Shown: positions 25,001-40,000 of the stretch, piece after piece
Position numbering within the stretch: the stretch's first letter is position 1
Layout: each line of letters begins with the position of its first letter
Assembly: GCA_947247005.1 (NCBI GenBank)
Contig: OX365948.1
Coordinates: forward strand, 13,133,455-13,197,454
From: Spisula solida
Taxonomy: Eukaryota > Mollusca > Bivalvia > Venerida > Mactridae
Direction of reading: 5' to 3'
Length of the DNA: 64,000 nt
Translations under genes and position numbers: made by a program
Notes under the pieces: model-generated
What the model was told of the DNA's origin: nothing
The model's database searches: none
Seen by the model: only the letters and a program-made list of their open reading frames with translations

Positions 25001-28000
25001 GAGCACCCCTTCAAGTGTGGGAGGTCTCAGGTTCAGTTCTGTTTTCAACAGCTGCAATGATAGAGCACCCCCTTCAAGTATGGGAGGTCCCATGTTCAGT
25101 TCTGTATTCAACAGCTGCAATGATAGAGCACCCCCTTCAAGTGTGGGAGGTCCCAGGTTCAGTTCTGTATTCAACAGCTGCAATGATAGAGCACCCCCTT
25201 CAAGTGTGGGAGGTCCCAGGTTCGGTTCTGTATTAAACAGCTGCAATGATAGAGCACCCCCTTCAAGTGTGGGAGGTCCCAGGTTCAGTTCTGTATTCAA
25301 CAGCTGCAATGATAGAGCACCCCCTACGAGTGTGGGAGGTCCCAGGTTCAGTTCTGTGATAAACAGCTGCAATGATAGAGCACCCCCTTCAAGTATGGAA
25401 GGTCCCAGGTTCAGTTATGTATTAAACAGCTGCAATGATAGAGCACCCCCTTCGAGTGTGGGAGGTCCTAGGTTCAGTTAGTGGGTGTGTCATAACAAAT
25501 ACCAAATATAAATGGTACCAGTTATTTCCTTGCTAGATATTCAGCAAAGAAAAGGGAATGCTGGCCTCTCTCTTTCAGGTCTTCTTTGGCTGAGGGATGC
25601 CATCAGGAGCCAGGTGTTAATAGTGGTCATATATTAACCTGTTTAACTTGTTTTACAATCAACTGCAAGTTTGTTAGTTAAAAACTGAAATCCTAAGATA
25701 TATGTCCCCAACAAAAATGATTTTATTGTTACTAAAACTACATTATTTGCTCAGGTGCCGAAGCAAACAAGCGATGTAAACAACTACGTGATCAGGTTCT
25801 AGCAGACAGCAAGTATAATCCTCTAGCTGTCTTCCAACTACTGTTGAATACAGCTCAGTTTGAATTCAAACTGAAAGAGGTATGTTTCAAAAGTCATATT
25901 TTATTTAGTCTTTATAGATTTCATTTAGGCTTAAGTTTAAATATGGATCCATTGTGTACATGGTATCCTTTTATGTTTGTTTGTTTGTACAAGCTTATCA
26001 TGCTTCATTTTGAAAGCACTGTAACAGTTAAACTTACCATTTTCCTGGAATTGATCATCAATCAGTTCTAACTTGCTCCTGGAATTGATCATCAATCAGT
26101 TCTAACTTGCTCCTGGAATTGATCATCAATCAGTTCTAACTTGCTCCTGGAATTGATCATCAGTCAGTTCTAACTTGCTCCTGGAATTGATCATCAATCA
26201 ATTCTAACTTGCTCCTGGAATTGATCATCAATCAGTTCTAATTTGCTCAGGAATTGATTATCAATCAGTTCTAACTTGCTCCTGGAATTGATCATCAATC
26301 AGTTCTAACTTGCTCCTGGAATTGATCATCAATTAGTTCTAACTTGCTCCTGGAATTGATCATCAATCAGTTCTAACTTGCTCCTGGAATTGATCATCAA
26401 TTAGTTCTAACTTGCTCCGGAATTGATCATCAATCAATTCTAACTTGCTCCTGGAATTGATCATCAATCAGTTCTAACTTGCTCCTGGAATTGATCATCA
26501 ATTAGTTCTTACTTGCTCCTGGAATTGATCATCAAACAGTTCCAACTTGCTCCTGGAATTGATCATCAATCAGTTCTAACTTGCTCCTGGAATTGATTAT
26601 CAATCAGTTCTAACTTGCTCTTCTGCTAGCCAATAAAAACTTCTCCATGTGTGAAAGGCCTCACTTGATACCAATGTCATACGAGAGGTGCCCCACTTAT
26701 ATTTGAACACTGTTAAATATCCGATATATTCATGCTAACCCGATATAAATGAAATAACTCTTTTGAATCATGTAAAGTAATGTGTTAGGTAACGTATGCA
26801 CTCACTGTTTGGTTTGTTTGCAATATAATTCGAGCTGAAATCGGCAATTTTGTAGAGGGTGTGGCATTTGGCTTTTTGAAGGCCTTACACCCCCAAACAA
26901 GCACCTAGAAAGTTTTCATAGAAACGGTCTTCATTTGTAGTCACTAGAAGGGTGTTAGTTTAGTAAATGTGTTAAAATTTGTCTCCATATACTGATAATA
27001 GATTACAGGGTTAATTAAGTTTTGATGTTTTATAGATATTCAAGCAGATGTTGATAGATAAACAGAATAAATGGGAGATCTACAAGAAAGAAGGAAGTGA
27101 AAGAATTCAAGAATTAAGTGATGTATTTTCTGGGACAAAACCCCTAACACGGGTTGAGAAAAATGGTGAGTTACCAGATTGCAAATTGTTTTACAGACTG
27201 GTCTAAAGTATTAGGATTTATGCTGGGTTTTTACGATGGCTTTTAGTCTGGATTTAAATAAATGAATATTTTCACATTTACAAATGTCATCTAGATTACT
27301 TGATAAGCATTTAAGCTAGTTTATATGTAAATTTAACCTATATTTTCTTCACCCCACACTATTGTGATGAGATATATGCTTGATTGTGTACACATCTTAT
27401 GTGCATCTTTTTGGACAAATATCAAGAATGATCATCCTTAATAAGTATATTATTAAGTCTATTTCAGTAATTGGGTTGTCTCCCTTCTTCACTGATATTA
27501 TTGGAAAAATAATGATTGGCATGAAATGAATTGGCTTATCTATGGAGTAAAGTATCTGTTGTATTCTTCAGACAATTTGCAAGTATGGTTTGCTGAAATG
27601 GCTAAGCAGATTGATTCACTGAATTACGATGATTCTACATCGGCTGGGAGGAAAATTGTACAACTTATACAAGCCTTTGAAGAAGTAAGATATCTGCATG
27701 TTTTGTTCTTTTGAACATTGAGTGCTTATTTTGATCTTCTCCATCCCTCAGTTATCCATTCATATACTGTAAAATCACCTATTTTCGTCAGTATTAAATT
27801 TCGTGGATTTTGATACAAAATTCATTTTCGTGGGGTCGTAAATTTGTAGCTTATAAAAAATTGAACGGTAAATCCATGTTTTGTATTTGGGAGTTTGATA
27901 TATCGTGGGCATTAGATTTTGTGGTTGAGTTAAACAACAAAATCAGTAATGTCTCCTAAAATGTTTTTGAAGAGTTATTGCCCTTGACATCAGGGTTTTC

Positions 28001-31000
28001 ATTATTATTATTGATAATGGATTGGTAACCCTGTGACCTATATTTATGACTTATCTGCCCTTTTTATTCTTAGAATTTTCACTCATAAATGAGTAAGGGT
28101 ACTATCAAGTACGAGAAAGTCTAGCGTACAGCACTTATAGACGGTGCTCTTTTTTTAAAAAAACTAACGATCTAAACCTATGGACACTTACCTAGTTGCT
28201 TTAGGAGAGTATTGGTGGGAGATAACTCTAAAGTCTCATTGATTTTGATTCTATTTTTAGGTGCAAGAGTTCCATCAGCTGGAAAGCAACCTACAAGTAC
28301 GACAGTTTCTCGCTGACACTAGAAAGTACCTTCATCAAATGATTCGTACAATCAATATTAAGGAGGAAGTTCTAATAGCAATAGAAATAGTTGCTGACCT
28401 GTCATATGCTTGGGATATTATAGATAGGTTCGTGTCCTATCAGATTTAATAATCAATAAAACCTCAATAATTAGACCAACTGTGGGTTCCTTGAAAACTT
28501 TCCTCATTATTGAGTTGGTCTTATTATTATGGTTGAATAAAGAGGAAGATGGACCTGAAATTGTGGTCTTAATTTTGATGCAGTCTTTATCATTTAAAAG
28601 TGGCACATACGGTATATTATTTTAACATAAGAATGAATAAAACAGGACAGTTTCACTATTATGACCAGACAAATAGCTGTCTAAATAACAAATCAGTCTC
28701 ATTAGGGGACCATGTTTGTTTTGGATATTAGATGCTAGGTGTTTTCTATTGCAAGTATTTGCATGATATCACTACAATGTTCTATATTAGCAGAAAATAC
28801 TTTACAAGCTACTAGTGGTTGCTCTGTTTGAGTGACACTAACACAGTTTGTAGCTGTACATACATGTTTATATAGCAGTATTTTCCTGGGTATCACCACA
28901 GTGTTGATATACCTAGAATTCTCTGTATAAGATTGTTTATACTATATTACAGTTACACAAGTTATATGCAGCAAGGAATCAAAAGGGACCCTACTCTAGT
29001 CATCAAGCTAAGGGCTACATTCTTAAAGGTAAACTTAAATGTGTTAGTAACAAGTACTGGTACTAGCAAGTTGGTTAAGTACTTACACTAGCATGTTGGT
29101 TATAAGTGCTACAACTTTGTTGTAACATTGGTATATTAGACATACCATACCTTAACACTGTTTTAACGCTATTCCATAGTTATTAATTACCACTTAGTGA
29201 CACTGGTAGTTTGGCTGTCGTCTGCTCTAGAGTTGCCATGATTACGTATCAACATTCTCTAAGTCATGTGACATGTATATATATTTCAGCTGTCGTCTGC
29301 TCTAGAGTTGCAATGTTTACGTATCAACATTCTCTAAGTCATGTGACATGTATATATATTTCAGCTGTCGTCTGCTCTAGAGTTGCAATGTTTACGTATT
29401 AACATTTTCTAAATCATGTGACATGTATATATTTTTCAGCTGTCGTCTGCTCTAGAGTTGCCATGTTTACGTATCAACATTCTCTAAGTCATGTGACATG
29501 TATATGTATTTCATCTGTCGTCTGCTCTAGAGTTGCAATGTTTACGTATCAACATTTTCTAAATCATGTGACATGTATATATTTTTCAGCTGTCGTCTGC
29601 TCTAGAGTTGCCATGTTTACGTATCAACCAGGCTCAAAGTTCAGATTTAATGAGTGTATCCCAGTACTACTCAGGAGAGCTGGTGTCTTATGTTAGGAAG
29701 GTCCTGCAGGTATAGTATATTTTATATCCTCTTAATGCAGTCCATATGTCACCATGCATGGTCGAAATCTCCGACAATTTATTAGAAGCTGAGTAGCTTC
29801 ATCAGTCTTTGCTCATTACTTCTAGTCAGACAAATGTTTTGTGGGTTTCAACATAATTTCACGTATACCGGTATGTGTGTCTCAAAAATTATATTTAGTG
29901 ATGTTTATGAAAGTTTCGCATGTATGTTTGTTGAGTTATGCACCAGAGATTTTGTGTTTCCTGGAATCATGTTTCTGCAGTTACGGTCATTGCTTGAAAA
30001 TTTGCTTTTGTGGAATTCAACATTGTCCATATTTACCTTTTTTAACCTAATCATTTTTCAGAATTTTTATGTTTCTTATGTTATTGTATTCTTACAGATT
30101 ATACCGCAAACTATGTTCAGTCAGCTGGCTAAGATCATCCAGATGATGACTAGTCAAATAAAAGAAGTTCCTACAAGACTGGAGAAAGATAAGATGAAGG
30201 AATTTGCCCAATTAGATGAGAGATACGAGGTATGTGACTGGAACAAGTCAATAATCCTACCCTACAGAATTAAAATTGGTATAGACCGTGTCTATAGGAA
30301 GGATGGTCTTCAAGCCTTGCCTTAGTTGCCTTTATAACAAAATTATCAAAATTATTATTCTGCTTTAACCACATTATGTGGAGGTGTGACTCTATGCAGC
30401 GGGGTATATAAAATGATAAGTTTCACCAAAATCAAGGAATGTTTAAAACAAATGTTTATATTTCATGTGTCCCTTGACTTGCTCTGTTATACATAAGTCA
30501 CAAATAACCCCAATGCCGAATGATGATAAGATGTCTTGCGCATTAGACATAGTGAACACGCAGGAGCCTGATGGCGGCTGATGAGCGGCAATAAATTCAG
30601 GAAAGTTCTGGAAAACTAGTGACATTCATAACTTCTCCAGCTGCTGTCGAATGCTTCATTCGCCCTGATATCAGCTGGCATCCGACCTGATCAGCCAAAA
30701 TATGCCAGTTGATCATCAGATGGCTATCAGATTAAATTTTTGATCCAGGTATAAGACTGGTGAGGCTGTATTTTAATAATGATAGACATTGTTATTTCAG
30801 GTTGCTAAACTAACACATTCTATATCTGTGTTCACTGAAGGTATAATGATGATGAAGACTACGTTGGTTGGTATTATAAAGGTATGTGCTTACTCTGTGT
30901 TATACTCTATACACATAACCAAATTGATGACGTGCCCAAATGTTGTACATTACCAAATTTGAAATATAATTATTCCAAAAAACTTTAAAAACTATACCTG

Positions 31001-34000
31001 GACAGTGTTTCAGTACTTAAAGAATGTCCAAGTGGGCCGATGATTTGATTTGATTTGATACTTTGGTTTCAACGGATTTGTCTAATTATTGAAGCATGAC
31101 TAGGTATCACATGTTAATGTGGATTAAGAAATTGACCAATACAGGGAATTTGGAACACTGTCGTGGTAAGTTCCAGGCTGGATTTCATTGCTTGATAATC
31201 CTAAATTTTGAGACATTTCATTCCCGGTAATCTGTTGCATTATTTATCTATATTATGGATTTTCAATTAAATCCTTTTTGATGTTCTTTGAACTTCTAAA
31301 AGCTCTGAACTCTTATATTTGTGTGTAGATTGATCCTAAACAATTATTGGAGGATGGTATCAGGAAAGAGTTAGTACAACAAGTCGCCCGGGCTCTACAT
31401 CTTACTCTACAGTTCAATCCTAAAGCCAAGGTAAGTCATAGATGCTTTATTGGCAGCCATGTAGGGCTTTTATTTCCATGTTATTTTAAATTATTATAAA
31501 TTTGTCACCAAATATCTTATAGACATCTGAACTTGAAATGGAGGGTTTATTTATAGTGACATTTTTTACGAAGCACAAACGAAAAGTTAAGTTCCAAAAT
31601 CAGTTACCCAGTCTCATATATGGTACCGGATAACCTTAGAGGAAGACCACTGCATAATCAATACCACAAGTTTAAGGTCGGTTTTAACTAGGTTTTTTTT
31701 ATTCAACCTCAAGATAAAGACCAACTCAATAATGAGACCTGTTTTCAAGGGTCCCAAGGATGGTCTTATTATTAAGGTCTTGCTGTATTTGGTTCTGAAA
31801 CTGGGAAATATATTGTTTCAGACAAATGAGTTAATGCCAAGGTTACATCATCTAGGGGAACAAATGGATGGTTTCCGGCGATCATTCGAGTATATACAAG
31901 ATTACGTCAACATCTATGGTTTGAAGATATGGCAGGAGGAAGTATCGAGGATCATCAACTATAATGTGGAACAGGAATGTAATAGTTTCCTTAGAACAAA
32001 GGTACAACTGAAATTTCTAGACTTGTCCACTTACTCTTAAATAATCCATTTAGGACCAACTTTAGTTTGGTAGTTGATATAAGTTTGAAACTATTACAAA
32101 GAACGATTTAAGATATGCTCTCATTAATGAAGTTGCCATAATTTTTAGGAGCTCTGAGCAGAGATTCGATTTTGCTGTAGTTGCTAAGACCAGTTTACTT
32201 GAAGGTGCCAGAAATTCAGATTGCAGTGGTGAATATGGCAGATGTTATGCCTGATTGACTCCATAAATGTTTTATGTCAGACAGTCTGACTGGTTCCATA
32301 AATGTTATATGTAAGAATGGTTCTCTTGTAGGTTCAAGATTGGGAGAGTGTATACCAGTCTACAGCCATTCCTATACCAAGATTTAAACCAGTCGATGAA
32401 AGTGTGAACTTCATTGGACGACTGGCTAGAGATGTGATCAGGATTACAGATCCTAAGTTAGTATTTGGAGTTTTCTCCCGGCCTTTTTAGTGATAGGTTT
32501 CTAGATGGTTTCTAATGTGACTTCCCGTGTTCCAAAGGTTTTCTATGATTTACGGAGGCAGTCATCAGTGCTTGGTCATTGATTTTTTATCCCTTCCAGA
32601 TTATCCATTGACTTCCATGTTCATGGGATAAATTCCTATCCTAGGCTGTTCATATTAGAAAAATATTTTGATATGGAAATTTATAAGTGAAGTCGGTGGG
32701 GTTCAATCCCATGACCCCTTCAATGTTATTGTGCAATTGTGACCTTCCTTACTTTAAATGTTGACTTTAATATTTTCTTTGTGTGAGGATATAACATACA
32801 AAATTATTGACTTTTTCCATCAGCACAAGTAATATGGTACTCTTGGTAAAAACTGTGATTTTAGTTATAAAATGGATTTGGACTGTTGTTTTTCTCTCAC
32901 TTTTTGAAGGTGGTGAAATAGGACAATGTAGTGTTATCCATGTCCATGATATCCTGTTAGTATGGTATATTTTCTGTGAAGGATTCTCTATGGGTATATT
33001 CATCAGATAGAGAGTGCCTGGTTCCATCATTGTTCTATTATTATACGTCTTGTTTGTGTTTTCCTCATACACAGGGTAGCTGCTTATATTGATCCAATGA
33101 AAGCTTGGTATGACATCAAAACTAAACAAGAGATAGTCAACAAAACTGTCTTCTCTAAAATACAGGTAATACATTCTGATACTTATCTCGTAGTACTATA
33201 TCATCTGGAAAGGATGTCAAAACTCAACTGAAAGAAATCCATCAAAATTGCCATTTTAAGGAGCGTGTTTAATTTGTTATCAAAAGATAATTTTTGCATC
33301 AGGTTAAATTTTATTTGTTGTCATTTCTTTGAAGAAATACTTGAAAAAAAATTTTTAAAACTTCTATCATAAGCATTCTCTTGCCCAGACTTAGATATTA
33401 TAAAGTAAATGTTCTTTTAAATGTACAGTGTAAAAATGTTTATGTATTAAAGGGTATTGCCTATTTAAGGTGTCAGTTAACTTGGCTTTTGCTACATCTA
33501 CTGTCTGAGGACAATTATATACTTACATAATAATGTATTCATGTTTGTTAATCATATCATTTATTGATTGTTTATACACATTACAGAGGGCTGTAGGAAC
33601 ATTCGGACTATCGGGTCTAGATAGATTGTTATGTTTTATGATTGTGAAGGAGTTACAAGCATTTAACCGACTATTAGAGAGACAGGTGTTTCGTACAAAG
33701 GATAGAACATGGTTACTGATACTGGACGATTTAACCAAAACACTAGCACCTGTGGATAAAATAGTTGGTAAGTTTAATACTGTAAAATCACTTTATATTC
33801 GTATGATCTTTATTTTACAAATTTCAGTATCAGGCCTTTTTTGCTAAATTTGTGGACTCAATTCGTGAATAGTGAAAATAAAATCATCACAAACATTACC
33901 AAGTGTACAACAGCTTCTTTTTTATAAAAGTTTCTCTGATTTCTGACTGATTTCTATTAATTATGCTGGACTTCCTGTCAGTTTTCTCGCTGACCTTGTC

Positions 34001-37000
34001 GGATACAAGGTTAATTTTATCTCTCATTGATCTCCACTAGCTGTTTGGTCTCAGTTTGAATGGATGTATAGTACTTGATTAATATTTTTATTTTCAGGAA
34101 ACCCACTGAAAACATACGGCTCATTTGTATCCAAGACAACCAAGCTTTGGCCACCCTTTTTTGAGATGATGCTTAGAGTAAGTAGCTTAATGTATGTGGT
34201 TATTATGTCTCTCACATATACAGGGACATACATTGTGCTGGTCATCTGGATGGATATATGTCACTAAGTTTGTTTGTGCTGATTTTCTTCTTAAATATTG
34301 GTTTGATTTCAATTAGATTTCACATGAATAGTTGGTACCAAGCCTTGATGTGTAAAATGTCTAGAATAGTAGGTCAGATGATTATTGCCAGTATTATGGA
34401 CATGTGTAGGAGACATACATTAAAAGTTTTAGATTTTGTGATAAAAATCTAGCTTGAGTATTGAAATTCTTTCAGAGAAATGATCAGTGTTATTTTGTTC
34501 ATAAACATTTGAAGTGCATAGATATATGTTTAGTACTTTAATATAAACCTGAGCAACGCTCATATTCCTGAAATCTTTTCAAACCACTGTCAACAAATGG
34601 AGATTTTTTATTACCTCGAGTTCAGCAGTAGTGAATTCTGACTTTCCCCAAGTATTCACTTTATGATTAATGTAGCACTTTCTTTCATTTTGTTTATAGG
34701 TTGGTCAAGAACAGTTGCTGAGGAAACAGATTTCTCACGAGTTAAATACACTGTGTAAATTTGATTCCAATAACCTAGCATGCAGCTTACAGACAATGAA
34801 CAAGTAGGTGAAACATTGATTTGACATGTTCATATTGATTGGGCACAAATGATTATGTTTGAACAACTTTTGTCTAACCTGTCTAAAGCAATCTGTTTAG
34901 GCCGAGATAAAGTAAAGTACCAATTTAAAATCTTCTTTCAGACATGTGCCATCTGTTCAGTCAACTGTACATTTACTCCCTGATCCTTCAGTCACAAGTC
35001 AGCTGTACCACTCTGCTCTACTGGCAGACACTGCAAGCTGTCCTACTCTGCCCTTCTGGCAGCCAGTGTCTTCAGTCACAAGTTAGCTGTAACACTCTGT
35101 CCTTCTGGCAGCTAGTGTCTTCAGTCACAAGTTAGCTGTAACACTCTGCCCTTCTGGCAGCCAGTGTCTTCAGTCACAAGTCAGTTGTAACGCTCTGTCT
35201 TACTAACAGCCACTGCAAGCTGTAACGCTCTGCCCTACTGGCAGCCACTGCAAGCTGTACCGCTCTGCCCCACTGGCAGCCACTGCATGCTGTAACGCTC
35301 TGCCTTACTGACAGCCACTGCACAGGTCTTTTGACCCTGTGTGGAGCATTTTGGGCATTTCTTGCTCAGAGAAATTAAATAGTTGTGCACTGCTCTCCAA
35401 ACATCACATTTGACTTCTTTCATCAGGTGGTTGATATATATATATAAGTGTGTTTGATATAAAATTGATAAATTGGGATATGGTTATATTGGCTGCTTAT
35501 AATGACTTCTTTAAATATACTTTTATATTATGTTGAAGAACTTTATATATGAACATTGTATCATTCATACATTTTAACTAAACTTAAAGGCCCAGATATT
35601 GTTCATGTAATTACAGAGTCCCACAACCAGAGTAAAGGGCCAGTCTCCAACCTTGACTGTAGGGCGAGTTCCAAGGCCTGACTTGAGTGTTCAGTCGTCC
35701 TTGTGTCTGTGTTTTCACTTAGAAGTCTACTTCATCTATCATATGTGTGTATATTTAACTGTATGTTTTTGTCTTTCAGTGCGCTCCTAGCAGATATTGA
35801 AGCCCATTACTCGGACCCAACAAAACCGTATCCAAAGGAAGAAAATCCCTTGATGTATGAACTAGCGGGATACCTAGAGTCTGCAGGATTTCATAACCCT
35901 TTGATGAAGGTACAGTGTTTTTAGTAAAGGATACCGGTATTCAATTTAATTTTTGAAAACAAATTTACTACCATTCCGCACACAAAACAGACATCCAGAT
36001 AGATCATAGAGGTATGCTGTATGATGCTTGTGTATTGTTTGGACATTGTAGGTAAATTGCAATAAGGGTAAATAGCAAGCATTGAGAAATCAGTTTGCGA
36101 CTGTTGCGTGCATCTTGCGTCTTGAGAATTGTGTAGGACAATCACAGAACAGTCCTATGACAGTATCAAGGAACATGAACAATTTCCCCAATAGGGGCTT
36201 CAAAATGTTCTACACATTGATCTACCTTCCATTGATGTAATATATTATATGTTGCATATATTTATATATTTCAGATTTACATCACAACGAAGCCACTGCC
36301 ACATTTTGCCTGTTTTATATTCTTACTGGTGATCTCACATATCTCCAAACTAACATACAGCAGATCTATAGGTAAATTTTGATTCATAGTTAACTGCAGC
36401 CTTTCCACAGCAACTTCCTGTTGAGTATTAACATATGCTAGGTAGTCTCCTATTACCTTTCTAGAGGGACATTTCTTCTAGCAATGATATCTCTTGAGTT
36501 GTAGTCTTAACTGCCTTATGGAGTCAGTCAAAGGTATACATCAACTGTTGGTTCTTAAATTTAATATATGTGTTCTTATATGTAAATGAAGTGTAATTGT
36601 AATGACTGCTTGAAAGATTGGGAAACCAAATGTGTAACCTCGTTAAATAAAGTCTTTAGTTACTTACTTACTGACCAATACAGATTTTAACTGTGTTTTT
36701 AGCTCACCTGTCACAAAGTGACAGAGTGAGCTTTTGTGATCACTCTTCGTCTGTCATCCGTCCGTCCGCCGTCCGTCGTCCATCGTCCGTCCACAATTAC
36801 TTGTGTAGACACTAGAGGTCACAGTTTTTGCTTAATCATTATTAAACTTGGTCACAAAGATCATCTCAACAAAATCTAGGTCAAGTTCGATATTGGGTCA
36901 TCCGGGGTCAAAAACTAGGTCACAAGGTCAAATAATAGAAAAACCTTGTGTAGTCGTTAGAGGTCACAATTTTGGCCTAATCTTTAAGAAACTTGGTCAC

Positions 37001-40000
37001 AATGATCATCTCAACAAAATCTAGGTCAAGTTCGATATCGGGTCATCTGGGGTCAAAAACTAGGTCACAAGGTCAAATCATAGTAAAACCTTGTGTAGTC
37101 AGTAGAGGTCACAATTTTGGTCTAATCTTTATGAAACTTATTCACAATGATCATCTCAACAAAATCTAGGTCAAGTTCGATATTGGGTCATCCGGGGTCA
37201 AAAACTAGGTCACAAGGTCAAATGATAGAAAAACCTTGTGTAGTCACTAGAGGTCACAATTTTGGCCTAATCATTATGAAACTTAGTCACAATGATCATC
37301 TCAACAAAATCTAGGTCAAGTTCGATATTGGGTCATCCGGGGTCAAAAACTAGGTCACAAGGTCAAATCATAGAAAAACCTTGTGTAGTCACTAGAGGTC
37401 ACAATTTTGACCTAATCTTTATGAAACTTGGTCACAATGATCATATTAACAAAATCTAGGTCAAGTTCTATATCGGGTCGTCCGGGGTCAAAAACAAGGT
37501 CACAAGGTCAAATATTAGAAAAACCTTGTGTAGTCGTTAGTGGTCACAATTTTGGCCTAATCATTATGAAACTTGGTCACAATGATCATCTCAACAAAAT
37601 CTAGGTCAAGTTCGATATTGGGTCATCAGGGGTCAAAAACTAGGTCACAAGGTCAAATCATAGAAAAACCTTGTGTAGTCACTAGAGGTCACAATTTTGA
37701 CCTAATCTTTATGAAACTTGTACACAATGATCATCTCAACAAAATCTAGGTTAAGTTCAATATTGGGTCATCCGGGGTTAAAAGCAAGGTTACAAGGTCA
37801 AATCATAGAAAAACCTTGTGTAGTTTATAGAGGTCACAATTTTTAACCAATCTTTATGAAACTTACTCACAATAATCATATTAACAAAATCTAGGTCAAG
37901 TTCGATATTGGGTCATCCGGGGTAAAAAACTAGGTCACAAGGTCAAATCATAGAAAAACCTTGTGTAGTCACTAGAGGTCACAATTTTGGCCGAATATTT
38001 ATGAAACTTGTTCACAATGATCATCTCAACAAAATCTAAGTCAAGTTTGATATTGGGTCATATGGGGTCAAAAACTAGGTCACAAGGTCAAATCATAGAA
38101 AAACCTTGTGTAGTCACTAGAGGTCACAATTTTGGTCTAATCTTTATGAAACTTGGTCACAATGATCATCTCAAAAAAATCCAGATCAAAGTCAATATTG
38201 GGTCATCCGGGGTCAAAAACTAGGTCACAAGGTCCAATCACTTCAATATGTCATTGGGTCTAAATGTGATGTAAACTATAAAGCATAAGACAATATGAAA
38301 ACCTTGTACATGCAATAGAGGCTACCATTAGGGGTGCATGAACTACTAGGACAGGTGAGCGACCTATGGCCCTTTGGGCCCTCTTGTACTGTTCATACTA
38401 AGTATGTAATCATTTATCTATACAGGTGGTCTGGTATGTAAGAAGCCCACGGATCCTTTGGACGCCCCACCTTTCGTGATAGGATGTATAACATTACTGA
38501 AACAGTTCCATGTAGACAACACAGAGAAGTTTATATCTCTGATGGGCCAGTATGTCAGATCATTTGTGGATGCCATGCCAGGGTATGTTCATAATGTAAA
38601 ATCATTTATAGTTGGAGGGGTTGATTTTCATACATTTTATAGATGGAAATGACCATGGAATTAAATTCCACAATCAATCATCCATCATAACCATGTTTCC
38701 CCTTCAATATTTTTAATTTCAAAAATTTACAAATTTGCAACAAATTTGCCATTTTACCTCAATCGATGGAATTTAATACCCATGAAAATGAAACATTGCA
38801 CAGTATTAAGCTTGGGATTTACAGCTTTTGTTTCTTGGTTAAGTGCAATGTTAATCAGAACAAGTGACCTTTTTTATTAGGTTATAGCATCATAAAAGGG
38901 ATGAATGAAGTTATCTCCCCTTATTTCATAACCAATGCTGATACCTGGATATAGCTTTTATTGAGAAAACTGTGTTCATGTACAAATAATTCATATGTAT
39001 TTTTTATTATTTTCAGGACCAAAACTACAGATATGCCACAGGAGATACTCAATCTGTTGTTATACATGGAAGACTTTGTCTACTACTCAGGAATATCCAG
39101 AAAGGTAGGCTGGTCAAATATGTTACTACGAGGGGTGTTCGATATGTATTGTCACTTGGGTCACAAATTAGAAACTTCGTTGATATCTTTAAATATTTTT
39201 ACATTTCTGGAACCATCAAGATTTCCGCAACATTTTGTGAAAAAAACCAATAAAATTTAATTACCGGAATGTTGTTTCTGTTGTCTTTTCAAAGGGCTAG
39301 TAATAGACACTGTGACTTTTTGCGAATAACTGTCGATTAAAACTTCCTTTCGGGAAATATTCTTATTCCACAACTATCATACCGTAAATAATCTAAATTC
39401 CTTCGATAAAAACATGATTTGCTGTAATTGATTGCCATTTTGAACAAAATAAGAGCATTTCAAAGTCGCGAAAATAGGTGTCAAAATTAGTCAAAAAAGC
39501 ATGCTATTTTTCATTGACAATTTTCGATTAGTTTTATTGATTGGAATTTGACATATCATACATGTATGTAAGCCATAGACCATTAGCATTGATTTCTGGG
39601 AAGAATTTGAGATCAAAATACAATTGATATGAAGTTATTGGTGCGTGAAACAACAAGCATCATTTGGTATAAATAAGAGTGATCTCCCTTGTTTTGACCG
39701 TCTTACTCGTAGACAACAAATAATTTTATTTTGATTTAAAGATCTAATGGAAGTATAAGGATCCAGTTATCGTATCGTATGTTGCAGTTTAACGAATACT
39801 GACATTTATTTTTCTAAACAACTACTGCAAAGATGACACAAATTTACCTTAAAATGAAAATTAGGCCAGTGTACTCGAGCGTACCCTCTTCTAAGTTCAA
39901 TAAATTATTTAATTGTTGACGAAAGGCTATGTGATTTCCCAGATATAGAATAGAAACATACAACTTTTAGACAGTAATGGTAGAATCCTTCTAAATAGTG

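Noticed and set aside
24582..25481. Long open frames on both strands (up to ~156 codons) across the 63-bp array
   Set aside because: The period is a multiple of three, so any stop-free unit stays open. The peptides are pure repeats, and frames exist on both strands at once.
29211..29696. Open frames through the 75-bp repeat ([13 protein letters not shown] repeated)
   Set aside because: These are in a different frame from WASHC5 exon 13 and are open only because the unit length is divisible by three.
32767..33174. 135-codon - strand open frame opposite WASHC5 exon 19
   Set aside because: It spans an intron and exon of WASHC5 on the other strand, and has no recognisable domain or splice support.
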